This document shows positions 8,551 through 17,048 of a stretch of 64,000 nucleotides of DNA, piece by piece. This stretch comes from Halobacteriales archaeon QH_7_65_31 (lineage in GTDB: Archaea > Halobacteriota > Halobacteria > Halobacteriales > Haloarculaceae), in NCBI GenBank assembly GCA_003021785.1, contig PXQU01000013.1:248001-312000 (forward strand), read 5' to 3'. Positions within the stretch are counted from its first letter, which is position 1. Every line of letters starts with the position of its first letter. Position numbers and translations under genes: made by a program. The notes beneath the pieces are model-generated. The model saw only the letters and a list, made by a program, of their open reading frames with translations. It made no database searches and was not told the DNA's origin.

Positions 8551-9599
8551 GCCTCGTAGGGATCGTGTTCGACGACCGAATCGGCGCCGACAGCCGATTC
8601 AAGTGCGGTTGTTAGCACCTCCGGTCCACCAACTTCACCGTCGGCTTCGACGGTAAGATGATGGTCAGCAGTGTAGTGAACGGTCTCGACGTGTTCGTCG
8701 TACTTGTCTACGGCAGCTACTAACTCATCGATGTTGAGAGTGACATCCGTGATGTTGCGAAGCTCTGTATCGGCAACGTCGCCACTCAGCTCAAGCCCGT
8801 CATCGAGTGTCCCGATATGGAACTCGTCGGTAGCATACTCAACACGAAGATACAGCCGTGGTTGATGCCCCATCTTCGATCGGGTGAGAGTCTGGTTTTT
8901 GACCGAGCGCCACAACAATGTATCAAGCCGTTCGACATCTGCCGTACTGAGCAGTGTATCCCCTGCGGCGACTTCATTGACGATACCATGGAAGGGAATG
9001 ATCGCATACTGGAGTCGGTTGTCCGTAGCGAAGGTTCCCTGCTCGGCATCTTTACTGCTTGAAACGACCGTCGAGAGCTGTTTTGATTCGCTTTTCTGGA
9101 CGACCGTATTCAGGCTGCGAGCATGGCTAAACTGCACCGGCCCGATGAACTGTCCCGGGAAGCCCTCACCAATCGTCTCTTGGAAGTCACTACTGAACGA
9201 ACACGTCGCCCCAAAGTAGCGGACATCAGCAGCATGCTGCAGAAAGCTTACCGCGGCTTCGTTTCCGCCCATCTTCTCGATGTCGTCCTCATCAAGGCCG
9301 GTCACCCGAGTGAATAGCACATCACGGCCGGGAACGTCTTCGATATCACTCTTCGAGGGGTTCTTGACGTAGATCCCAAAGTCATCGTCGTCGAGCTGGT
9401 CGCGAAGATACCGTTTCAATCGAACATCCGTCACGACAGCCGCCCCGGTCGTCTCGTCGATCCGGGGTTTGTCGTTGGCCGACAATGGATTGCCGTTCGG
9501 ATTGGTGTCCTCAGCGTCGTACACGAAGACGATTTCTGAACGATTCGCTACGGTGTCGGTTCCATCAGGGTCGGCGGCGGCGGTGTCTGTATCAGTCAT
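8547..9599 (-). CDS. cas7: Cascade backbone subunit Cas7 (Csh2 type)
   Basis: The 350-residue backbone protein that polymerises along the crRNA spacer. Residues following the acidic N-terminal tail read SEIVFVYDAEDTNPNGNPLS, the classic Cas7/Csh2 opening, then DVRLKRYLRDQL. The mid-protein GPVQFSHARSLN and the SKMGHQPRLYLRVEY segments are also typical. ATG 9599 is chosen over a TTG 24 nt upstream; it lies four nt after the cas8b stop. The N-terminal tail of about 20 Asp/Thr-rich residues is a haloarchaeal feature. Confidence 0.95.
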   Translation of the reverse strand: MTDTDTAAADPDGTDTVANRSEIVFVYDAEDTNPNGNPLSANDKPRIDETTGAAVVTDVRLKRYLRDQLDDDDFGIYVKNPSKSDIEDVPGRDVLFTRVTGLDEDDIEKMGGNEAAVSFLQHAADVRYFGATCSFSSDFQETIGEGFPGQFIGPVQFSHARSLNTVVQKSESKQLSTVVSSSKDAEQGTFATDNRLQYAIIPFHGIVNEVAAGDTLLSTADVERLDTLLWRSVKNQTLTRSKMGHQPRLYLRVEYATDEFHIGTLDDGLELSGDVADTELRNITDVTLNIDELVAAVDKYDEHVETVHYTADHHLTVEADGEVGGPEVLTTALESAVGADSVVEHDPYEA

Positions 9600-9603
9600 G
9601 GGA

Positions 9604-11826
9604 TTAGTTGTCGTCGGCTGCAAGGGGTTGCTCGGAAGACTGTTCGTCGTCGGTATCGAGGCTCGTATCGCTGAGCCCGTAGGCGATCCCCAAGCTGTAG
9701 AGCCACTGGAGTTCGGCTTCGGTCAGTGACCAGTCATTGAGAGTCGCAGAGAGCATCAGATCAGGCAGTCGATCGGTGTACCGATTGAGTGTCTGATACG
9801 ACCGACTATCCTCGGCTTCGGCGTAGGAATTGTTCATCTGCAGCACCTCTTTGGTGACCTCTTGAACGGTCTGTTTGGTGAGGTAATCGACGGGGTATCG
9901 CCGAACCAACGTTGAGGAGATATCCTCATAATCTTGGTAGGCGGTGATACGGCCCACCAGTCCACCGAGGATGAAGACGGCCCGTTGGGGGTCACCGTCT
10001 AAGGCGGCATGTGATTCAAGGAACTGTGCAAGTCGATCGTCGCGTGAGTCGTACTCGTCGATCATGGGCGTGGTTTCGAATGAGAGCGTCTGGCTGCTAT
10101 CTAAGAACCCTGCATCAGTGAGGGCTCGAAGCTGGATGTATTGTTCGACGACACTGCGTTTCGGGAAGGCGATATACTCACCGTCGTCATCGAACTGCTC
10201 GCGTTGGTCTTGAACAAGTTGGTGGAGATAGTTTTCCAGTAACGTAGCAGCTGATAGTTTCCCATCGGTTAGCAGTGTCTTGACGGGACTAAAGCGGCTG
10301 TCATCGGCCGCTCCAGCTCCTGGCGTTTCATTTGCTTGCCGACTACTCCGGGTTGGCTCCGTCGTCCGACGGAAGTACACTCCGTAGAGGATCAGACGGG
10401 TTAGATTACTGGGCTCCCCGAGCAACCAACTGGACTCAGGAGAGGGGTTGCCTTCGAAGATGCCATTAGAATCGAACGGCATCCCACAGAGAACGGTGTT
10501 GTGGGCATCTTCAAGTTCTAACGGTCGGAAAACCCCATCGAGGGTGTCGAAGAAGACACGATCTGGATTCCCGGTAACCTGATAGACCACTGCGATCCGG
10601 ACGGTCGAGTAGTTGAGGGAAGACGACGTTCCGAGAGACAATTCGCTCGAAGAATCAGAGTCTGTGGAGTAGGCTGACCGAACCGAGTCGAATAATTCGG
10701 TGACCGTCTCATTGAGGGTACCATCTTCGCCGGTGTCGGCCGACTGTAGTTCGGTGAATACCTCTCGATAGAATCTCTCGAAGGTCTCTGGGTCAGTCTC
10801 CGACCCACGGGTTGCCAGATACGGCAGCACGTACAGCCGTCGGCTTGAGCCCAAAGGTTGATAGAAGTCATCGAACACGGAGCCAGCCACCGCTACCGCA
10901 GCGGCAACGTCGAACGATAGCGGGCGATTTCTCCATGCCGATTGACCCTCTGTATCGAGATCGGCGAAGTGCTCGCGTTGCTTCTTGCCGAACATTCCAA
11001 ACAACCCGGGCGACCCGCCAGTGACCGCTTCAACGGTGTCACTCACATAGCCAGTGGCTTCTCCTTCAGCATTTTCGACAGAGATACTGGTCAGCCGATC
11101 AGCTTTCTTTGCTCGCATTACATCGTTGAGCACCGGCACTTCGCCAGGATACTTGTACTCGGTTGCACCCGGTGGTTTCACCCGAACGGTGATCAGAGCC
11201 TCAATTTCGTCGTCTTCACTGTCGACCAACCGAAGGAACGAGTCAGCCAACTCGTCCATCGCGGTATCATCATCGCCGAGTGTAGCCAGCCCCTCAAGAA
11301 TGGCCGCTTCATCAGGCTCAGCCGACTTCCGGACTTCTTCGGCGTACTCACTCTGAGCCCAGTCGGTGAACCGATCTTGGATGTTGTTTGTTCCCCACGC
11401 ATCGTCACGGAGGCCGGCGATATGGTGGGCATCAGCACCCTTGTGGGTGGTAATCGAGTAATCCGTCATCGAGCTGGTTTTGCCCTCGGGATAAGAGTGG
11501 CCGACCTGATAGCGACCGGCTTCGGTCAACGTCGTAATCTCGACTGCCTCATCAGTTGTCTCGGCCGTCCCTAACTGTGGATTCTGTGGGTCAGAGAGAT
11601 CAGCATACACGGTGATCAAGCTATCAGGCTCTCCAAAGAGACCACTCTTCGCGCGTGGCGTAAGGTATGCGAGATGTTCCGGCGCGAGATCCCAGTCCAA
11701 ATCAGCGGAGGTAGCTGCGTTGTACCAATCGTACAACGAGTACTGCCAAGCGACCTCATACAGTGAGGCTGGAATTCGATCTTGGAACCGATCGACGGCC
11801 GTTTCAGCGAGTGTGTTACTCGTCAT
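9604..11826 (-). CDS. cas8b: Cascade large subunit Cas8b (Csh1 type)
   Basis: A 740-residue protein, recognised mainly by its place between cas6 and cas7 and by its size, which suits Cas8b/Csh1, the subunit that reads the PAM and recruits Cas3. Segments such as LYDWYNAATS, YLTPRAKSGLFG and VVYQVTGNPDRVFFDTLDGV look like haloarchaeal Csh1. ATG 11826 overlaps the cas6 end by 11 nt. A longer frame upstream lies wholly inside cas6 and is not used. No frameshift was seen. The sequence of this subunit diverges quickly, so identity is less secure than for its neighbours. Confidence 0.9.
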   Translation of the reverse strand: MTSNTLAETAVDRFQDRIPASLYEVAWQYSLYDWYNAATSADLDWDLAPEHLAYLTPRAKSGLFGEPDSLITVYADLSDPQNPQLGTAETTDEAVEITTLTEAGRYQVGHSYPEGKTSSMTDYSITTHKGADAHHIAGLRDDAWGTNNIQDRFTDWAQSEYAEEVRKSAEPDEAAILEGLATLGDDDTAMDELADSFLRLVDSEDDEIEALITVRVKPPGATEYKYPGEVPVLNDVMRAKKADRLTSISVENAEGEATGYVSDTVEAVTGGSPGLFGMFGKKQREHFADLDTEGQSAWRNRPLSFDVAAAVAVAGSVFDDFYQPLGSSRRLYVLPYLATRGSETDPETFERFYREVFTELQSADTGEDGTLNETVTELFDSVRSAYSTDSDSSSELSLGTSSSLNYSTVRIAVVYQVTGNPDRVFFDTLDGVFRPLELEDAHNTVLCGMPFDSNGIFEGNPSPESSWLLGEPSNLTRLILYGVYFRRTTEPTRSSRQANETPGAGAADDSRFSPVKTLLTDGKLSAATLLENYLHQLVQDQREQFDDDGEYIAFPKRSVVEQYIQLRALTDAGFLDSSQTLSFETTPMIDEYDSRDDRLAQFLESHAALDGDPQRAVFILGGLVGRITAYQDYEDISSTLVRRYPVDYLTKQTVQEVTKEVLQMNNSYAEAEDSRSYQTLNRYTDRLPDLMLSATLNDWSLTEAELQWLYSLGIAYGLSDTSLDTDDEQSSEQPLAADDN

Positions 11827-12589
11827 CAGTGATGTTGATAAAACCGAGTCCGAGACCGTTCCGTTCGCCAATGCCGGTGTCCAACGCAAGGTTGAGATGT
11901 CGGCGGTGATCGTCATCCCGAACCTGATACTCGAATCGCCACTTGCTGAGTACGAAAGTCATCTCTTGGCCTTTAGTGACTGTCACCGGCACTGCGAAGG
12001 TTTTCAGCAACTCGTAGCTGTCGAACAGTTCGTGGTCGGTTTCACTCGGCCCAGGGAGGTAGTCCGGACAGAACCGATCGTGTTTTTGATCGAGGTTGTT
12101 TTCGAGTTGGGTGACAAACGGCTCCATCGTATGTTCAGGCCGCCAGAACACAGCGGTATCGCCACCCGGATGGTCGATATTGTACTCGTCGCACCGCCAT
12201 GGTGGAATCCGAACTAAGACACCAGTGCCGGTCTCGATCGTGCCGGTGCTACCGGGTTCGCCGACATCAGGCGATACTGGGGTTACATCTTCGACATAGA
12301 ACGGCATCTCGCTAATGTTGAATTCCCGGTTGTCAAGTAGATCTGCAGCGACGTGAGCCAACAACTCTTTTTCGGGAGCTGCGACCAACACGGTTCGCTC
12401 ATCGCCGGCTTGCATATCCCGCGGCGGGAATGGATTCGAGTAGACGAATCCCGGCGGCTCGCCGTCGCCATGTCGATCATCGAACTCGGTGTCTGAAAGT
12501 GCAGCCCAGAGCCTGCTACGCAGTTGGTGATGGTAATCGTTCTGGTAGACTGCGTCCGCTCGAGCGGACAATGTAGCCATTACACGCAC
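11816..12589 (-). CDS. cas6: crRNA-processing endonuclease Cas6
   Basis: The 257-residue nuclease that cuts the array transcript inside the repeat, leaving the 8-nt tag. The C-terminal glycine-rich loop GIGERNGLGLGFINI is diagnostic, and a possible catalytic His lies at the N-terminal YHHQLRSRLW. First gene of the operon. The start is GTG 12589 because a strong GGAGGTGA (12599-12606) sits 9 nt before it; an in-frame ATG at 12580 is the alternative, giving 254 residues. Confidence 0.93.
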   Translation of the reverse strand: MRVMATLSARADAVYQNDYHHQLRSRLWAALSDTEFDDRHGDGEPPGFVYSNPFPPRDMQAGDERTVLVAAPEKELLAHVAADLLDNREFNISEMPFYVEDVTPVSPDVGEPGSTGTIETGTGVLVRIPPWRCDEYNIDHPGGDTAVFWRPEHTMEPFVTQLENNLDQKHDRFCPDYLPGPSETDHELFDSYELLKTFAVPVTVTKGQEMTFVLSKWRFEYQVRDDDHRRHLNLALDTGIGERNGLGLGFINITDDE

Positions 12590-12598
12590 TTCGGTGAC

Positions 12599-12640
12599 TC
12601 ACCTCCGTTGTGGATGCTCATGTGATTTGTTGTATATTTA
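12599..12640 (-). promoter_or_regulatory. cas operon promoter and Shine-Dalgarno site
   Basis: On the minus strand TAAATATA (12633-12640) is a good TATA box. A start about 27 nt further on would give a 5' leader of roughly 20 nt holding GGAGGTGA (12599-12606), 9 nt from the cas6 GTG. An ATG at 12621 opens a 13-codon frame whose TAA overlaps the alternative cas6 ATG (TAATG); it lies upstream of the predicted transcript start. Confidence 0.6.
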
Positions 12641-12649
12641 CCCACATCA

Positions 12650-13080
12650 TAAATCTCCCCAAAGGGAGGTGAAAGTGGAGCAGTCATCTTGGTTATAGCC
12701 CTTTGACAGATAGTTTTGTTCTCTCGATTGAGTTCGGCTGAAACTGACATACAGATCATTTGGGTAGCTTCAACTTCTCTGAGATTCATTTGGAACCTTC
12801 CAGTAGATCTATATGCCCATGTTTCTAACTACAAGTGCATTTGAGAGGCTGTTCTGGCATGCCCAGCTATATTACGACCATTCGCGTGGTCTTTGGCTGG
12901 GTAGTCAATATCTTGGCACAAAGACGGATATAGTGCGTGTTAGATTAAAATTTTTGGTTGAGACAGTTCCTTTGGATAGAATAGGGGTTGGACCCCACAA
13001 TCTTATTAGCGTTAATAATTTTATCAGGGCCTATGGGAGATTGAAGTGGCAAAAGATCAATCGGGTAGTTGAGACTACCA
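12650..13080. other. AT-rich region upstream of cas operon, no gene supported
   Basis: This stretch is clearly richer in A/T than its surroundings. The one open frame of some length (12813-13103, plus strand, 96 codons) has no family resemblance, lacks the usual acidic haloarchaeal composition and has no clear start signal. It is probably foreign or decayed DNA. Confidence 0.4.
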
Positions 13081-13081
13081 A

Positions 13082-13106
13082 CTTTCAGTCGAACCCCAGT
13101 TGAAGC
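13082..13106 (+). repeat. Possible shortened CRISPR-repeat relic
   Basis: CTTTCAGTCGAACCCC followed by AGTTGAAGC resembles the crRNA-sense repeat with about five central bases missing. The last eight bases equal the crRNA tag GTTGAAGC. It points opposite to the array and to the relic at 13366. Could be chance. Confidence 0.35.
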
Positions 13107-13300
13107 CTCAAAAAGAGGAGTATATGTGTTTTAGATAAAACTTCGTGGAGTTGAAGCAGTCCTTCGTCCAACCAGAACGCCGTCTCTATGCGTGCGCTCC
13201 AGTCTACCGGCGGCGGGTTCTCTACAGTATCCAGCAGTACCGTCACGACGTACTCACAGTCCCGGTCACGCTGTACGACACATATAGGCCGTATTGACAT
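13085..13300 (-). CDS. Doubtful small ORF (71 aa)
   Basis: Reads from ATG 13300 leftward with an acidic middle (ETAFWLDEGLLQLHEV) that looks more like real haloarchaeal protein than the surrounding frames. No family is recognised. It may be a fragment of a longer gene lost when the CRISPR locus was rearranged. Low confidence. Confidence 0.2.
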   Translation of the reverse strand: MSIRPICVVQRDRDCEYVVTVLLDTVENPPPVDWSARIETAFWLDEGLLQLHEVLSKTHILLFLRLQLGFD

Positions 13301-13365
13301 CCCACTTGGCGAGAGGATCGGTCACCTTGGGGAGGCGTAATATCCTGTGCAGTCGCCGTGATTGG

Positions 13366-13395
13366 GGTTCAACGCATCAACGGTTCGTCTGTAAC
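13366..13395 (-). repeat. Orphan degenerate CRISPR repeat
   Basis: Identical to the array repeat at 25 of 30 positions, with the outer GTCTGTAAC end perfect and the changes clustered in the centre. It lies on the far side of the cas operon, in the same orientation as the array, with no second copy within spacer distance. It fits the last trace of a second array flanking the cas genes, as is common in haloarchaea. Confidence 0.8.
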
Positions 13396-13748
13396 AGCGT
13401 CCCGTCCAGCGCTCGACTAACGACGCCGACCCGATCAAGGAAGGGAGACGGGCGATAGGGTGGGTCGCGAATCGGGCGAATCTCGATCCCGACGAGTACG
13501 AGACCGAGGTCGACGGCGGCGAGGACCACACTTCGATGATTATCGACGCCGTCACAGAGTATGACACAGTGTGCGTCGGACTCTCGGAACGGAGCGACGC
13601 AGAACAGCTCGAGTTCGGATCGACCGCACGGCGGGTCAGCCGGGATGTCCCCGGCAACATCGCGGTCGTCCGTGGGCGAGAGCTACTCAAACCAGATGGC
13701 AGTGACCGAACGCTCGCTGATCTGACGGCAGCCGAAGAGATCACCTGA
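13396..13748 (+). pseudogene. 5'-truncated UspA-type domain gene
   Basis: An open frame starts directly at the orphan repeat with no start codon of its own and ends at TGA 13746-13748. It encodes the C-terminal part of a universal-stress-protein fold: TVCVGLSERSDAEQLEFG followed by ARRVSRDVPGNIAVVRGR, the typical end of UspA domains appended to haloarchaeal amino-acid or ion transporters. Everything 5' of this, including any transporter part, is absent, so the gene was cut where CRISPR sequence now begins. An internal ATG at 13536 could give a 70-residue fragment, but function is unlikely. Confidence 0.75.
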
Positions 13749-14169
13749 TCGTATCTTCACACTCGTCGTAGAGTTCGGATCTAATTCTCGGAGCGACACC
13801 CGTCCTGTACGCTACCAGGGAGATGGACGACGACCGCCTCCGTGTCGAGCTAGCGAGCCACCTGCGCGAGCGTCCGCCCGTAACTGCTTATACTCCCTGT
13901 CACGATCCTCCGATTACGGTGTGCGTCGGCGCTTCGAGGTGTTCGAAATGATATGGTGACTTACGCCCTCGTAGAGACATCAATCCATGATACCCTGACC
14001 AGCCAAAAAATGGCGTTCGACCGGCTGGTCGGCACAAACTCACATCCACACGCCGGCGCCGTCTTCGGCTACTACCCTACGTTCGATGAAGGATCAGATC
14101 CGTCGTACGTGCGGATTCATCGCACTCATTCATGAAGACAGCAGCCATCGCAGGAGGCGCGGGCGAGCA
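13749..14169. other. Intergenic region, no gene supported
   Basis: It contains a TTATACT element near 13890 and a 60-codon plus-strand frame (13953-14135) without recognisable family or composition. I see no RNA gene or repeat. Confidence 0.4.
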
Positions 14170-15045
14170 TCAGTAGTCGCCGAGCACGCCGAGCCGCCGC
14201 GCCCGGGCCGTCGCGTACTCGAACACGAAATACCCGCCGATGAGGTAGCCCACCGCGACCGAGACGAGCAGCGCCAGATCGGCGAGCGGAAACTCCCAGA
14301 GCCGGACGCCATCGACCATGGCGCGCTGGAGCATGGCGCTGCCGTGCGCTAAGGGGAGCACTCGCGTCCACGGCAGATCGAAGACGGGGGCCGAGATCAG
14401 CGCGACGAACCCGAACTGGAGGAGGTTGAGCCAGTTACCGATCTGCTTGTAGAGGACCGTCACGCCGCCGGCGGCGAAGCCGAGCCCGAGGACAGAGGTG
14501 ATCGACAGTCCGGCGACGACGACGACCGTCAGCGGCGCGAGGCTGAGTCCCGTTCCCGTGACGACGAGCATGACCGCGAGGATCACGGCGCTCGTGAGGA
14601 ACGTCCGTACCACCTTCGCGACCCCCTTCAACAGCGCGACCGGCGCGAAGCCGAACGGAGTGGTGATGTGACGCTCTAAGGTTCCCCACTGCACCTCGCT
14701 GCCGATATCGTTCGATACCGACGAGTACGCGCCCACGGACAGCGTCCACAGGAAGTAGCCGACGACGATTCCTTCGATCGAGTCCGTCAGCGCCTGCCCC
14801 GCGAGCAGCTGCCCGCCGAGGAACAGCGCGGCGAAGAAGAACAGCGAGACCACGATTCCACCGACCGCGTTCGCCGGATAGCGCACGAAGATGAGAAACT
14901 CCCGGTACAACACCGCCCGAGTCAAGTGGTAGTAGGTGGCCGGGCGATGCCCTTCATCAACAGCCGCATAACTGTCACCGACCACTCCGTTCGCAGACGC
15001 ACCGTCAGCAGCTGCCGCGTCCGGACGCGACGCGTCGTTACTCAC
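14170..15045 (-). CDS. ABC-2 type transporter permease
   Basis: A 291-residue membrane protein forming the channel of an ABC exporter with the ATPase encoded just upstream. After a polar N-terminus there are six hydrophobic segments between about residues 55 and 285, the ABC-2 arrangement. GTG 15045 overlaps the ATPase stop (GTGA), so the two are co-translated. The substrate is unknown; such pairs export drugs, lipids or polysaccharide precursors. Confidence 0.88.
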   Translation of the reverse strand: MSNDASRPDAAAADGASANGVVGDSYAAVDEGHRPATYYHLTRAVLYREFLIFVRYPANAVGGIVVSLFFFAALFLGGQLLAGQALTDSIEGIVVGYFLWTLSVGAYSSVSNDIGSEVQWGTLERHITTPFGFAPVALLKGVAKVVRTFLTSAVILAVMLVVTGTGLSLAPLTVVVVAGLSITSVLGLGFAAGGVTVLYKQIGNWLNLLQFGFVALISAPVFDLPWTRVLPLAHGSAMLQRAMVDGVRLWEFPLADLALLVSVAVGYLIGGYFVFEYATARARRLGVLGDY

Positions 15046-16109
15046 CGCGATGCACCTCCGAGTCCGGCGTCGCTCGCAACACCCGTGCGTTCGAGGAACA
15101 CGTCTTCGAGGTCCGGCTGTACGGTGCGGAGATCGGAGACGGTGACGCCGGCCGCCCGGAGCGCGTCCGTCAGGTCGTACAGCCGGTCTCCGCCCGCGAC
15201 GACCGTGATCGCCGGCGGGCGCGACTCACGGTCGACCGCCCGTACGTCGAACGCGTCCCGGAGTCCCGCGACGGTGTCATCGTCGAGATCCGGGCTCGCC
15301 ACGCGGACGATGTCGCGGTCGGCTCCGCCGAGCAGCGCCTCGACGGTGTCGTCGGCGACGATCCGGCCGTTCGACAGCATGACGACGCGGTCACACACCG
15401 CTTCGATGGTCGTCATGTCGTGGCTGCTGACGACGATCGTGAGCCCCTCCTCGACGGCGAGCCGGCGGAGCTCCGCACGGAGCGTTCGCGCACTCTCGAC
15501 GTCGAGCCCGAGCGTCGGCTCGTCCAAGAAGACCAATTCGGCGCCGCCGGCCAGCACGCTCGCCAGCGACACCTTCTGTTTCATCCCCCGCGAGAGGTCC
15601 CGAACCGGCGTGTCCGCCTTGTCCGCGAGATCGAGCCGGTCGAGCAGCCGGTCGTGGCGCGCCGCCACGGAGTCGGGATCGACCCCGCTTATCGTCGCGA
15701 AGTAGCGGAGGTTCTCTCGGACGGTGAGCCGCCAGTAGTCGTTGCGCGCGCCCTCCAGCATCGCGTCCACGTCGGCGTACGCCGTCTTGCGACCGTCGCG
15801 CACGTCAGTGCCGAACACTCGGACTGACCCCGCGTCGGGGATGACGATGCCCAGCGCGCACTTGATCAGCGTCGTCTTCCCCGCGCCGTTGGGACCGAGC
15901 AGGCCGACGACTGACCCGCGTTCGACGGCGAGGCTCACGTCGTCGACCGCCGTCACCGCGTCGTCGCCGTCCCCGAACCGCTTCGTGAACCCCTCGACCG
16001 AGAGGGCAGGCGGGCCGGTCATCTCCGCCCTCGATACGTCGTCGCGTTCGTCCCGCGTCTTGTCGGGCTCGCGGGGACCGTCGCGCGCGCTCGCCGCGCT
16101 CCGTGCCAT
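15042..16109 (-). CDS. ABC transporter ATP-binding protein
   Basis: A 355-residue ATPase that powers the adjacent ABC-2 permease at the membrane. It has Walker A GPNGAGKTT, signature LSRGMKQKVSLA, Walker B ELVFLDEPTLGLD and the switch His in VVSSHD. A C-terminal region of about 80 residues after the ATPase core ends with DVFLERTG, typical of exporter ATPases. ATG 16109 is chosen because GGATATAT (16133-16140) lies about 25-30 nt upstream, giving a leaderless transcript. Confidence 0.92.
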   Translation of the reverse strand: MARSAASARDGPREPDKTRDERDDVSRAEMTGPPALSVEGFTKRFGDGDDAVTAVDDVSLAVERGSVVGLLGPNGAGKTTLIKCALGIVIPDAGSVRVFGTDVRDGRKTAYADVDAMLEGARNDYWRLTVRENLRYFATISGVDPDSVAARHDRLLDRLDLADKADTPVRDLSRGMKQKVSLASVLAGGAELVFLDEPTLGLDVESARTLRAELRRLAVEEGLTIVVSSHDMTTIEAVCDRVVMLSNGRIVADDTVEALLGGADRDIVRVASPDLDDDTVAGLRDAFDVRAVDRESRPPAITVVAGGDRLYDLTDALRAAGVTVSDLRTVQPDLEDVFLERTGVASDAGLGGASR

Positions 16110-16132
16110 TACACCTGCATAGAGGTCAAGCG

Positions 16133-16140
16133 GGATATAT
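16133..16140 (-). promoter_or_regulatory. TATA box of the ABC exporter operon
   Basis: ATATATCC on the minus strand, about 25-31 nt before ATG 16109; fits a leaderless mRNA. Confidence 0.6.
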
Positions 16141-16298
16141 CCCCGCTCGGTTTCCAGTGCGAACACGGATCTCGACCAGTTCGCGGCGGCCAGCTCCGCC
16201 GCGAGGAGCTGTTCGGGACTCGCGCAAACCGTGGGGAACCTCGTCCGATTCCGTTACGGCCCCTTCGTCCCCCTTTCGGCTTCGTCGGCGTCCGTCGC

Positions 16299-16925
16299 TC
16301 AGGTCGATTCCGCGTCCATCGACCGTGCCGGATCGAGCGTCGCGAAGGCGAACTCGGTACTGCTGCCGAGCGGATCGGTCGCGGTCGTCGTCTCGATGTC
16401 GACGAAGCCGGCCGCGCGGAGCTGGTCGAGGGTGCGGTCCCGCCCCGGCGTCGAGAAGAACATCCGCCCGCCCATCCAGCCGCGCCGCACCGTCTCGAAG
16501 CGACCGCCGGAGAGCGTCAACAGGAGTCGCCCGCCCGGTCGAAGCACGCGAGCGAACTCCGCGTACGCCTCGGGGTGGCGCTCGCGCTCGACGTGAAACA
16601 CCGCGTGGTACGCCGTGACCGCGTCGAACCGGCCAGCGCTGAACGGAAGCGCCGTCATTTCGCCGTGGACGAGCCGGGCGTCCGGGATCGTCTCGGCCGC
16701 GAGATCGAGCCCGCGACGGGAGACGTCGAGTCCGGCGCTGTCCGGCGGGAGGTTCGCGAGCGTGCGAGCACCGTCGCCACAGCCGACATCGAGGACGGCG
16801 GGGTCGCTGGGTAGCTCGGCGAGCAGGTCGTCGATCAGCGCCGCATCCGACCCGTCCGGGTCGCGCCGCTCTGCGTACGTCTCGGCCACTTCCTCCCATG
16901 CGCGGCGCACCGCGTTGCGGTCCAT
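16299..16925 (-). CDS. SAM-dependent methyltransferase, class I
   Basis: A 208-residue cytoplasmic methyltransferase. The SAM-binding motif is AVLDVGCGDGARTLANL with the following acidic strand AGLDVSRRGLDLA; motif post-I and the ARVLRPGGRLLLTL segment near residue 120 are standard for the UbiE/Methyltransf_11 family. The substrate cannot be told. It stands alone between the ABC operon and the GlpA-like gene. ATG 16925 is preferred over upstream in-frame codons, which would add an uncharacteristic Arg/Cys-rich extension. Confidence 0.85.
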   Translation of the reverse strand: MDRNAVRRAWEEVAETYAERRDPDGSDAALIDDLLAELPSDPAVLDVGCGDGARTLANLPPDSAGLDVSRRGLDLAAETIPDARLVHGEMTALPFSAGRFDAVTAYHAVFHVERERHPEAYAEFARVLRPGGRLLLTLSGGRFETVRRGWMGGRMFFSTPGRDRTLDQLRAAGFVDIETTTATDPLGSSTEFAFATLDPARSMDAEST

Positions 16926-17048
16926 ACCGGAGTAACGAGCGCGAGCGGCTTGACAGCACGGGCCGATTATCCGACCGGACGCGGGACACCGACCGCTTGC
17001 AGGACTGAGTGAGCGGTCGATGGTCGCCGTCGCTCGACGCATCCGGTG

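Noticed and set aside
12813-13103. A 96-codon plus-strand frame upstream of the cas operon
   Set aside because: No family resemblance, non-acidic composition and no promoter or ribosome-binding signal.
13364-13372. GGGGTTCAA shared between tRNA-Trp's T arm and the orphan repeat region, as a possible attachment-site duplication
   Set aside because: Only nine bases match, and most belong to the CRISPR repeat itself; too short to be an att repeat.
13953-14135. A 60-codon frame between the Usp pseudogene and the ABC permease
   Set aside because: No recognisable sequence, no promoter at the right distance and no conserved neighbour.
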